Source: Metaphire vulgaris (taxonomy: Eukaryota > Annelida > Clitellata > Crassiclitellata > Megascolecidae). From it: a stretch of 64,000 nucleotides of DNA. Position 1 is the stretch's first letter, and each line of letters opens with the position of its first letter. The translations under genes and the position numbers were made by a program. The notes under the pieces were generated by a model. It worked only from the letters and a program-made list of their open reading frames with translations. It did not search any database and was not told the origin of the DNA. Below, piece after piece: positions 12,055 through 23,284 of this stretch. The stretch spans positions 186,001 through 250,000 of the forward strand of contig CM030849.1 of the NCBI GenBank assembly GCA_018105865.1, given 5' to 3'.

Positions 12055-13802
12055 TCAGCGATTGTGATCGTTGACGTTGTTTGGGAGATCCGGATCTTTT
12101 GCCAGCGAATAGACGGAGTCTGAATGGGATACTTCGGATATCCTCGGAGCATCTGGAGGCTTCATCTTCACGTATCCATCGCTTCCGATGTTGAAAGGGG
12201 AGGCGTTGTTTGCCGACTGCTCCTCTTCCACCAAACGCCCATCTTCCCTGTTTGTGGCTGTCGCTTCCACATCGTCTCTTCCACCTTCTTTCCATTTCTC
12301 TTCTTTTCCAGATTGTCCTTTGTCTTTTTGAGACCTTTTCATGCTGTGATCAGTTCCTTCCGCTCCTCTTGTTCCTGCTTCTTCCTTTTCCCCGGGTTCT
12401 TTTCCATGTTTATCTAATTTCTTTGCCTTATCCGTTGTTTCTGTGAAGTCCTGATCGAAATCAAGAACAGCATAGATGACTCCAGTCTGTTGTTCTGTCT
12501 TCTCCGTTGTCGTCCCGGAGTTAACGACTGTTTCGTCTACTGGGATCTGGGCGTAGAGTCCTTGCTCCTCTTTCTGTGTTCCTCTCTTTCCTTCGTTCTT
12601 CGCTCTTCTGTCTTCCTCCACGCGAACAGCCTCGCACCTCGTCTGGTTGTCTTGCTGTCTGGTTGGTTTCTTCTGTTGCAGCGGTTGACCCTGAAATTGT
12701 CTTCCCACGGACTGAGTGACGTTCACATACTCTGAGTTATGATCATTAGAATTCTGTCTGAAAACAAAAGAAAACAGCATCTTCAAGAGATTGTCTCCTG
12801 ATTAACCCCTTAACTGGGGACCCCGGATATATCCGTTCATTTTACATTGAGTTACAGTTAAATACACGGTTAAGGGGTTAAAGTCAAGTGCTTTTACTTT
12901 CCTTTTTACATGATATTTGAACTTCATCATCATTAGGAGAAATGACTATCAAGTGTAATGTACATATAACTGACCCTCTTATAATCCATTTATTTGCCAT
13001 TTTTTTTTCTGCTTCTGTTATTGTTTACGTTTGCTATTTCTATTGTCAGTTAATATTATAAGCCTCTTCAGATAACCGCCCTTTTGTGCCTTGATTTAAA
13101 TGTATTGTTAATGATTATAATAAATTGATATCAGTTTATATTATTTATAAGATGATATCTAAAATGTTAAACCTTTTAGGCTTTCTGACGCAGATTGTAA
13201 CCAAGATGATGATGATGATGATGCTTCCGGTGATGAGGAACGCTGCAACACTTCCAACTATGATGACTGTGTCTTTTGGAAAACATAACACACACACACA
13301 GTGTAAGGAAGACTGGTTAATTAATACACTGGTATTCCAAAACTTAAGGAATTTCATCTAATAGAAGATAATCATTTTATGTTCATTATGTAAGTGGGTT
13401 CTGTATCAATAGTCTTCTTGATCAACTTTATTGATCTCGTAATGCTTTACAAAATAACTGTAATGTACAGATATTCAATTTATGTAGAGTTCCTTTGATA
13501 GTAGCAAACTAGTCATCAGCCTTTTATGTGTGTACAGACGTCGACAATGATTGCAGAATTATGCACACTAATATATGGAAGTTATTTGACAGATAGTTGG
13601 TAGTTAAAGATAATTAATCAATTGGGTTGTAATTCTACAATTGAGTGTTGTTTATTTCTAATTGGAAACATGGAGTGGCTTTCTGTTGATAGTTGTTTTC
13701 TAAGATTCTCTCATTAATTAAGAGCGTGAGATTGGATCTCACCTGAGAGGTTTTGGTGTCCATCTGTAGGTGAGTTAGCCGCTGTCGGAGAAGAACTTTC
13801 TC
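12055..13802 (-). CDS. Receptor B: stalk, TM and tyrosine tail; ectodomain not found
   Basis: Clear exons on the minus strand: 13802-13743 (Ser/Pro/Thr stalk, ESSSPTAANSPTDGHQNLS), 13272-13173 (TM, VGSVAAFLITGSIIIIIILV then CVRKPKR) and 12757-12055 (tail, ends at TGA). Phases are 1-1 for the stalk, phase 1 entering the TM and phase 2 between TM and tail, the same as receptors A, C and D. A further stalk-like segment may lie at about 14290-14190. The 234-residue tail is charged and low-complexity but keeps spaced tyrosines: EYVNV, GLYAQIPVDE, VIYAVLDFD (ITIM), GYVKM (YxxM, PI3K-type) and SVYSLAKD. GLYAQIP and VIYAVLDF correspond to SIYADIP and TVYASLDF of receptor A. No intact lectin exon or signal peptide is visible upstream; only a broken fragment at 15735-15832. 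It may be a decayed gene, or its ectodomain exons are too diverged to see. Confidence 0.68.
12802..12881. mobile_element. piggyBac-like MITE (TTAA-flanked), copy 1
   Basis: Bounded by TTAA on both sides with inner ends CCCCTTAACTGGG and CGGTTAAGGGG as inverted repeats, 80 bp in all. TTAA targets and C/G-run termini are typical of piggyBac. Shares GGATATATCCG and TTTACATTGAGTTACAGTTA with other copies in this window. It lies in the intron between TM and tail exons of receptor B. Confidence 0.7.
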
Positions 13803-13825
13803 CTGTAAGTCAAAGAATAAGACCA

Positions 13826-13828
<3 letters not shown>

Positions 13829-13866
<38 letters not shown>
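13829..13866. repeat. TTA microsatellite
   Basis: Uninterrupted ATT repeats directly upstream of the receptor B stalk exon. Confidence 0.9.
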
Positions 13867-13867
<1 letters not shown>

Positions 13868-14453
13868 ACAGAATAGGTTCTTTGTCTTGCACTGCAGAGT
13901 GTTTTGAAACATTCAAAAGGGTTTCTCTGTGTTGTGCTTCTGCAAATGTTTCATTGCAGATTTTCCTATTGAAATGTATCAACTGTCCTCTTTGATATTT
14001 CCCAATAGAGTCAGACTCAAGAGTATGTGAAACCTGTATTATTTCCTAATCGTTTGTGGAGTTACTTGTGTATGTAACTGGTTTGATGTTCTGTTGGAAA
14101 TAAACCAATTATTTCAATTTGAAAATAGTTAAACTCATGAGTTTCACGAATGAAATTATTCAATCTCGAATGAGATGACAAGAAACGCCTACCAGTCATT
14201 CCTCTTTCGTCCGATTTCCTTGTTTCTTCAGAGGAAATTTCTTCACGGCAAAGACAGAAGACCTCCAGATCAAATACCGACTGCTGGTGAGTAAGAATTG
14301 GCCAGCGTTTTTCCTTTAGTGACTCATTAATTTTATAATTTCAGATCTTGGCAGAATTTTCTGAAAGGTTAATCTGAACATGCTATGCAAAAATTTATCA
14401 TTTGTCTTCTTCTTGAGTTTGCTGTTTAATGAAAGCCTAAAGGGAAACTTAAC

Positions 14454-15240
<787 letters not shown>

Positions 15241-15542
15241 ATATTGTTTAAGTACTTATATAGTCTAGTTAAAGTATAAGGTTTTCTTTGGCACAGAAGT
15301 AGGGAGCCTTCCCCCACCCTATGGTAGCCTTTCTAAAAGTGGGGGCTGAAGCGTAGAGGCCTAGTAGAAGACACAGATTGAAATTGGGGTGATTTTTCTC
15401 TGGACTGTCTAAGTTGTAACTGAGATTTTGATGTTGGCCAAATACAATTACAAGGATGCAATTATTTGGATTGTTTGCTCAAACTCTTTACGTTAACATT
15501 AGTATGCAATTTCACTTCCTGCTTTTGAAAATATACAACGTA

Positions 15543-15547
<5 letters not shown>

Positions 15548-15591
<44 letters not shown>

Positions 15592-15596
15592 TATAT
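15548..15596. repeat. TA microsatellite
   Basis: About 45 bp of alternating TA. Confidence 0.92.
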
Positions 15597-15734
15597 GAAG
15601 AATCTGATAAAAAGTAGAATAGACTAGAGAAGAGATATGGTTAATTTCACTTAATATTGCTTCATTTAGGTTGATGCTGTCCATTTCAGTTTCCTGCTTG
15701 AAACTTTTGTCTTTTGCACTCACTTTGTTGGCAA

Positions 15735-15832
15735 TTATTCCGTTAAATGGTCTAATTGTCCACTTTGATTTGGTGGGAAAATGGTTGGATGTTGTCTGTT
15801 GAGGTGCTGACCATTGCATTGTTGATCTGACT
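15735..15832 (-). pseudogene. Broken lectin-domain exon fragment
   Basis: After a possible acceptor (TATTGTGTAG) the minus strand reads in phase 1 as ESDQQCNGQH, nearly the start of the second lectin-domain exon of receptor A (DRQCNGQH). Similarity then ends and the frame closes with TAA about 30 codons in. It is probably the remains of receptor B's lectin domain 2. The match is short, so this is tentative. Confidence 0.4.
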
Positions 15833-16894
15833 CTACACAATAAAAAATGAAATGACTTGACAATGTGAAGATGCAAATGGAGAAGAACATGCAGTCACTG
15901 GGCGGCCTTGAATCTTGATCAAATCAATATTTAAGCGATTAACTGGTTTACACTGTTTTTAATCCAAAGACCTCGTTGTGAAACTTGCGTCGTTGTCTGT
16001 AACTGCTGTCAGGTGTTTGATGTGATAATTACATATACAGTGTAACTGTAAATGCCGATATTTCTCTGTGTATTTGATGGTAGTTCCTTATTCTGGAAAG
16101 GAGAGTATGCTGCTGCTGTTTTAGCACGACATCCATGGTCTGATTGCTTCTTCTTCTTCTTCTCATTTCAGGAGATGTCTTGGCATTTGGATCATCTGTC
16201 ACTTCCACTGCTGTTGGATTCTATTAACGAAGAACTTGAATTACAAATTACAGAATTACAAATGTAATCTGCTGATGAGGGCCGTGGATTCTGATGTCTG
16301 CATCTGATACTAAAAAGGTGTAATTGTAAGAATTTGGGAATGCAGTCCATCTGCTGTTGATCGGATGGTAAGAATACAGCAATGATAATAATTGAAATTG
16401 TCATTGGTTTTGGAGTAGCTCTCTTTTATCATCATCTTCATAGTCATCATCATATCATCATTGTTGTAGTCATTATCATATTATTCATGAAATGCAGGGA
16501 ATAGTATGATCTGCTTTAGAAATACACTCAAGTTAATTATATTGTTTTTAGATGGATCAGGGAATGGAAAGACTGATTAGCACTTGTGATAATGATACCA
16601 GAAATTTATCATTATTATAATTGTAATTGTCATTATTATTATTACTATTAATATTATTATTATTAGTATTAGTATTAACTGATGTCTCTGCATTGATTGA
16701 ATGTGTGGCAAAAAACCTGTCTTGAAATAGTCACATGCTGATTAGCAGAGTCTGTATAATAAAGTAAAAGAAGTAAAATATGATAAATATTCTAAAATAA
16801 ATAACTAAACGAAGTAAACAGCTGTGGTTGGATTTAGGTAACAATAATAAATAATCCGTGTAAGTGAATCCTGACCGTTGGTCTTACCATGTAT

Positions 16895-16946
16895 AGGCCT
16901 ATTATTAGGCCTATTATTAGGCCTATTATTAGGCCTATTATTAGGC
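16895..16946. repeat. 12-bp tandem repeat
   Basis: GGCCTATTATTA repeated about four times, followed at 16977-17012 by two copies of ACATTGTGTGTTGTAG. Sits between the divergent receptors B and C. Confidence 0.85.
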
Positions 16947-17238
16947 TTCGTTACGGTTGAGTTCCTTGGGTTTCTTGCAGACATTGTGTGTTGTAGACAT
17001 TGTGTGTTGTAGACAGTGGGTAGGCAGTTGGAGTGGGTGCCTTTTAGCCTTAAAGATAATCTTCTGTTGGCCACTGGCTGTTCTCACTTGAAGGCTCTTC
17101 TGTTATAAATAGACATGAATGTCTTCAGCCCGTTACCAAGGCAGAAACTTTCTTCCTTGTATGGAATCAGGATTATATGAAGTGTGCTTTCAAATTTTCA
17201 GGTTTTGCTGAAACTCGTATTTCCTCAGTCGAATAGAA

Positions 17239-20200
17239 ATGGAATACACAATAAAAACAGTTTTCCTACTCTTAGGTTAGAACTTTCATATTAAACTATT
17301 GCTAATATATTATAATATTTTATATGGAATTTGTAGGTGAATACTGTCAAATGTACTTTAATGTATAATATCAGTCTTGTCATTTACATGTTTGCTCTCA
17401 TTTGGTTTTTGACTTGGAAACTAATGAATGGCTGACATGAAGTGCAAACAGTCTCAATAATGTTAAAAGTCTATATAGAGAAATTCTGTTGAGAATGGAG
17501 TTGAAGGGAACAAATCTTTATTAGAAATTTCAAACATCTATTTGGTAACGCAGTACAGCTGCCATGGATACAGAATTTGCTGAGTAGACTGAGTACCGTA
17601 TGTATCTAAAGTGTCTGTTTTACATCTTCATAGGTTGTTGTGTCCCCTCAATGGCCGTCTCCCATGAGATGAGTTGCATTGGAGAGTTCTGTTTCACCCT
17701 GTTTGATGACCCCAGTCTTTATCAGTCCTTTGAAGAAGCAAAGTCCTGGTGTCAGAATAACGCTTCTTCCTCAAAGCTGATCACCATTATGGACAACGAG
17801 ACTCGTGATGCTGTTTGGCAATTTCTAGACCAATCGAATGCCTCGTCTTCTGATTTAATCTACATTGATGCAAAACTTAAGAAATCTAATAAAGACACTT
17901 GGTATCTGGTCAATGGAACTAAATACTATGGTATAACTATGCATAATATATGAGTATGTTTAAATGCTTTGTTTCTAGGGCAGGAGCCTTAAGGTCAACT
18001 CAGCCTTACCCTCTAGAGAGCAGTGATAAAGTGAGTAGCAGCGTTAGGCTGCAAGGTAAAACGTGGGTCTGGGTAAATAATGGCAACCTACCCCAGATTA
18101 TTGGAACCCAACACTCGGACTCTAGTATGGGACCTACCTTTTACCTTTTTCTAATTTTTAGCTTATTATGATAGTTCCTTGTTTTCTTCAAGTTTTCTAC
18201 AGAGTCTGTCAGTTCTGTGACCACTTCACGATTTGCTGTCTGCTTTGCTGTTCTTACCCTTAAATCTGTAACTCTCCTGGACGGATCTGAGCCGTTTTTC
18301 TGTTGAGACTTAAACGTGTTTCTTTTAAGTCTTTCTTTATTTGAAAACTTTGTGACTAATTTGCCATCTATTACAACAGATGTTCTTTACAATGTTCAGG
18401 TGATATCGGTGGTCAGAGTTTTACAGAATATTGGTTGTATGGATACATAAATCGTGATTCTCAGGGCTCTTATGTTTTCTGTTCAAGACCAGATCAAAGA
18501 TTATATTTCATCTGTCAGTTTAATAGTAAGAGTTTTAACAGCTTATAATCATTTTCATCTTTCATGCAATCACTTCAACTCATAAAGTTACAACCTTATC
18601 TACATGACCTAGATGTTGTATTTTAGAAATTAGTATATAGGATTTTATGATTAGAACTGCATATGCCTAGAAAAACAATATATTGGATTTTATTATTATG
18701 CCAGGTAAATATCATTGTTCAGCATTGTATAGCATTTAATCTCTTTTAGTGCTATCTATGAATTATTTTATGTGTTGTTGATGTTTTATTTTTCCATGAA
18801 TTCTATCTAAAATCTTTATCATTTTGAATGCAACACAGTCTGGTATTCAGAGCAACGTTAATGATATTTCTTGATAGAAAATGTCTATCAAACAAGTGTT
18901 TCATTGTAGCGACCACTTGTTCCAATTCCTCAGATGATGTTATCTTCTATGAACAACAATGTTACGTCAAATATGACACTGAGAACGTGACTTGGTATGA
19001 AGCGAGAAATACATGCATTTCAAAGGGAGGTGACTTGGCAACATTTAACTATCCTGATTCTTCCCCAATGGCCAAAAATATGTTCCTTTTGATACATCTT
19101 GGTTGATTCTGAATTTGTCTTATTGGGTTGGAATACGCTACAATGAATGGTCTTGGATTTCTCCTTCAGGTCAGACATTGAACTCAATTGGGATTTTTGA
19201 ATAGTTTAGTCGTACTGATAAATAACTCTGATATTGCAACTATAGTTATGTGAATGTTGAATTGACAATCAGAGGTCTGAATTGTTAATACATGTATTCT
19301 TGCTGCACTTCTCTATGTTGTGTGAATGAAGAAGACAAAGAGTTTCTATTTAGGAAATCAAAGAGACTAATACAACTTCTTTAGCTCAGAAATAACTTTA
19401 ACCAAATCTTCTTTTAATTAAAAAGGCAGCAATATTTTGAACACAATAGTCTTGTATGGTAATCAGAACAACACTAATGATGCGTCTCTTTAGAAAATAT
19501 TTAAGAGAAATAAATTATAAAACTTGTTATCACTGAATAAAAGGCTAATAAATATAAATGTTAACAGTTTTCTTCATAATGGGTTTGTATTTCATTTAAA
19601 TGTAAACAGTAACCATATAACAGTAACCCTAATATGCATATGAAATATCTAATATGCCCACAGACTATGCACTCACTGCTATATTGTTCTGATTCATTGA
19701 AGAATTTTGCATTTCAAAAGCCCAGTGACTGGTAGATTAATAGGGTCTGATGACAGCCTGGCTGAAACTACTGCATTCAAATGCATTATTTGCTAGATAC
19801 ACAGATGGTAGTAACCAGTGCATTGTGTTAACTGACAGATGATGGCAATGAGACGTTGTACGATGGTTGGTCGATTGGAAAACCAAGTAACGTCAATTAC
19901 AATTGTGTCTGTCTCGATCCAAAAGGAAATCCCAAATGGAGTTGGACGGACTGCGATTGCTCCACACAGAGGCCGTTCCTTTGTGTGAAAAGTAGGATTT
20001 AACAGAAACAGTTTCACTCGTATTTTATTCCCCTTCACTGTAACAACCACTGGTTAAAGTGATATTTTTTCATCAGCCTCTATCTGTGGGAGTTCCTTTT
20101 GAATTTGACCGAAGAGATTTTGTTGTGGCTTTTTTGTCTCTATTGTTGTAGTTGAGGTCATTTTATGGAGAGAAGGGGGCATAAGAGTACTTTAAGAATA

Positions 20201-21291
20201 ACGCATTCTAATCTTTCTCAGTTTATTAGTAATATTATCTTGTGATCTGTTTGATGAGACAAAATATTTCAATTTTTCGTATGTTTTTCTTCTATCCAGA
20301 AGTGCCGACTACAACTTATACAACTACAAAAGCAATGACAACTAAAGAGAAAACTGAATCAGTTGTCATTCCTACTTCATCATCAGATGCAACAACAAGT
20401 ACGTGTTTTGATTATTATTTTACATTGCTACTTGAGGTTATATCTGGTGCTTATTATCTGTTGATTGAACATGGTTACTTGATGGATGATGATCTTAGCT
20501 TTTGATATTTCTTTTGATCTGTGAAATTCTAGATTTATCTTTTGAGAAAAAGCTGATCATTGGTTTGGTTGTTGGCATCGGAGGAAGTCTTCTCATCATC
20601 TTCATCGTTGTCGTCATCATCGTGATCATCAGACGCAGAAAAAGGTCAGCAGCAGTAGAGAGATAGATGTCTCTGGATTATGAAGAACTAAGATGCACGG
20701 CCGCCATATTGTTTTGATTCGTTGAAGAATTTTGCATTTCAAAAGCCCAGTGACCAAGTGTGAAGAGTGGTTTCTCATTGAGTTAATTTAATGTTCGTCT
20801 TTTTGAAGTTAAACTCTGTGCCTCTTTGGCAACGAATGGTGTGATATTTTGAGCATTCTGCTCTGAATCGCATCAGATGTGTGTGTTCTGGGTTGAAATT
20901 TATTTCTTCCTTTTTTAAATTGAAACACAGGAATGGAGATGTGAATAGCGATCGAAGCTCTGACCAACTTGAGCCTGAAAACTCTAAAAATAAAAGACCA
21001 GGAGCTTTTGACAACAGCAACAATTACTTGTCAGAATCCTCAGCTAAAGATGGAGATGGTGAGTACGCAGCGGTCGTTGTAAATACAGCGCCTCATCAAC
21101 AGAAGACGGAATCATCCAGTGAGTCGTGTCCTGAGATCTTGTACACTTCTTTCGATCACGGTCCAAAGTCTTCTTCTGCATCGAATGATTCGGACGAAGT
21201 TGACGACGGTCGAGTCGTCTATAAACCGGGTCGAAGTCAGACGATGTACGCTCCGTCCGATGACGACGTCTATGCCAACGCTCGCGAATAA
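17239..21291 (+). CDS. Receptor C: two C-type lectin domains, TM, tyrosine tail (one-base frameshift)
   Basis: Eight exons: 17239-17275 (ATG, hydrophobic leader), 17634-17930 and 18400-18525 (lectin domain 1, ending LYFICQFN), 18910-19169 and 19839-19991 (lectin domain 2), 20300-20398 (Thr-rich stalk), 20533-20644 (TM, then RRRKR) and 20931-21291 (tail). Intron phases match receptor A exactly. The exons sum to 1445 nt, one short of 482 codons. The loss is in exon 18910-19169: the frame reads GGDLATF and then stops at about 19105, while the adjacent frame gives SYWVGIRYNEWSWISPS up to the donor. So either the gene is inactivated or the assembly lacks one base near 19085-19090. Domain 2 ends WSWTDCDCSTQRPFLC; an EPN motif is replaced by KPSN. 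Tail motifs: GEYAAVV, ILYTSFD, VVYKPG, TMYAPS, DVYANARE. Likely a type I surface receptor paralogous to A; ligand unknown. Confidence 0.8.
17976..18052 (+). repeat. SINE fragment in receptor C intron
   Basis: Contains TTAAGGTCAACTCAGCCTTA and CCTCTAGAGAGCAGTG, matching in inverted orientation the body of the SINE at 10700-10930. It lies between the two exons of lectin domain 1. Confidence 0.5.
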
Positions 21292-21378
21292 TCAAAACCC
21301 AACATGAGTTTTGAGAAAACCACCGTGCATCTTTGGCCATCAGCCCATTTACAGACAGTGAACTGAAATTGCTACAAA

Positions 21379-21542
21379 CAGTGTTTTATCCAGACCCCAG
21401 GCATTGGGGAGGGGATTGACTTGACTGGAGGGGAAGAGACACAGTTCAGTGGAAAAAATTATCAGTGCTGGGATTTGGTGGAGGGGGGTTGTGGTTTTGG
21501 GGGATATTTTCACTCCACCTATCAGGCCCTCATAAAACACTG
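21379..21542. mobile_element. hAT-like MITE (CAGTGTTTTAT type), copy 1
   Basis: Starts CAGTGTTTTATCCAGACCCC and ends CCTCATAAAACACTG. Internal similarity, inverted, to 38345-38519, and terminal similarity to 27231-27388 and 32844-33000. Begins about 90 bp past the receptor C stop codon, so it may lie in its 3' UTR. Confidence 0.6.
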
Positions 21543-21621
21543 GATATATAAGTATGTTATTTACAAAGACTGGCTGTTGAATCATTATGAATTAATGTCA
21601 TGATCTGCAGATTATAGGACT

Positions 21622-21862
21622 CAGTGGCGTAGCCAAGGGGGATGGGGCGCACAAATCTGGTTTTAAGGTAGGAAAGAAGAAAAAACAGGACAGAAAATTA
21701 ATCAAATTAATAGTTTACTACCTTTTTCTTTTTAGGATTTTCCAAAGTTGGGAATCAGGAAAACATAACCTTATTTTTTGCTTGTCAGAATTTTCCAAAG
21801 TTTGGTTTTGGAATCATGGGAGTCGTAGACCCCCCGTTCGCTCAGTGCTGGCTACGCCACTG
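21622..21862. mobile_element. hAT-like MITE (CAGTGGCGTAGCC type)
   Basis: Starts CAGTGGCGTAGCCAAGGGGG and ends GCTGGCTACGCCACTG, the same termini as 5614-5938. Flanking 8-mers ATAGGACT and ACATGGCT are only weakly alike, so the duplication has decayed or is absent. Confidence 0.65.
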
Positions 21863-22492
21863 ACATGGCTACTTGAACAGTGATATAAATTTTTGATTTT
21901 CAGAATTCTGATCACTGTCAAAGGCTTTTTCGTTATTTGTCTGCATATAAACACACAAATGGCATTAACATTTGCACACTGCTTCATAATTTTGAATTTG
22001 TCATTCTTTAATTGTTTGTGTATTTGGTTTAAAGTGAAAAAATCATTGATTATTTTATGATCTCAGCAAATCCCGTAAGTAATTGTGGATCTTATGTCTC
22101 ATGATTTTGAGGAGTAGAAAATACTGAGCATTTCAGAAATCCCGCTAATAATTAATTCTCAGACTATTCTCAGACGTTTACTGTTCAAACCGTCAAGTCC
22201 TAATAACTAATGAGGCGTTATATTATTAGCATGAACAAACTTAGCCCCGTGTCTTAGAATAGAAATGCGGGACTTTTCCTCCCGTTCCCTCGTAAAGAAG
22301 AACACCGCTGCGTCGTCATGCTCGGCTGACGTCGACGGAATGCACTGTTCGTGACAGCTGAGAGTGGTCTTATGGTCTTATATTGTGCTGCTGCTTTAGT
22401 CTTTGGCAGCGTTTTACGTTCGCTGGCCTTTCTTTTATGATTCAAATGAAGTCTCGTTAGTTTTTATAAAATTGTGCAGATCTATAAAGTTA

Positions 22493-22980
22493 GGGGCTGT
22501 CCATTAATTATGTCAACAATTTTTGGGCAATTTTTGACTCCCACCCCTTGTCAACAACTGTCAACTTTCACTTAGCCCCCCATAATTACGTCAAAAACTT
22601 TTGACCCCCCCCCCCCCAAGATCAATGACAGGTCCCAATAACAAGGTTATTATTTTTTGTGTTGATGACCATTTTTTACCTTTTTTGCTCATCGAATGTC
22701 AAAATGTGGTGGTGATGACCTTTTTGCCATGCTTTTTTCCATTGAATGCAGATGGTTACATCAGTGGTTTTCACACATGCTTACTTAGCCTCCTAAACCA
22801 CTTAAAATCACATTATTATTGTAATAAGTAGTATTCCATGAAATTTCCTATTTTTTGATTATTTGTAAAAACTGAAATTGTTGACGTCAACTTCTCTTGA
22901 CCCCCTCCCCCTGTCAACAACTGTCAAACATTTTCAAACCCCTACCCCCTAAATTATTGACGTAATTAATGGACAGCCCC
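22493..22980. mobile_element. Harbinger-like MITE, copy 1 (filled)
   Basis: Starts GGGGCTGTCCATTAATTA and ends TAATTAATGGACAGCCCC, long inverted repeats. Flanked by TTA on both sides (22490-22492, 22981-22983), a 3-bp duplication as in PIF/Harbinger. A second copy is at 57480-57875. This copy carries a hairpin-family H insertion near 22763-22812 that the other lacks. Confidence 0.72.
22763..22812 (-). repeat. Family H hairpin nested in Harbinger-like MITE
   Basis: AGTGGTTTTCACACATGC ... CTAAACCACTT then AAAATCACATTATTATT. The copy of the host element at 57480-57875 reads directly from TTTTTTCCATT into GTAATAAGTAG, so this segment is an insertion here or a deletion there. Confidence 0.7.
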
Positions 22981-23186
22981 TTAGTGATAAGCTGTGAATT
23001 CATTCTACTCTAACCAATTGTCATTTATAAAAATAATTATAATAACAAGGCTTAGAGTAGTTAAGTAGGATCAGCCATGTCATTGACAACCAATAATAAA
23101 AATTACCATTATTATTAATAACTTTTATTATTATAAACTTCTATAGCACCATTTCTAATACTCAAGGGCATCAATCCATCGCAAAA

Positions 23187-23284
23187 GACCAGGTCATTCC
23201 AGATATTACGACGACGATGCTCTTACTTTCGACGAAAGTCAACAGAAGCTTCGAAATATCACAGTGCACATGGACTGCTTTAAA
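23187..23284 (+). other. Possible exon upstream of the satellite
   Basis: One frame reads KRPGHSRYYDDDALTFDESQ and continues NITVHMDCFK to a possible donor (AAAG followed by GTTTGA). It resembles an extracellular coding segment, but its phase does not join to the Ig-like exon at 26451 and no start was found. The 3' end of this segment is copied in each satellite unit. Weak call. Confidence 0.25.
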
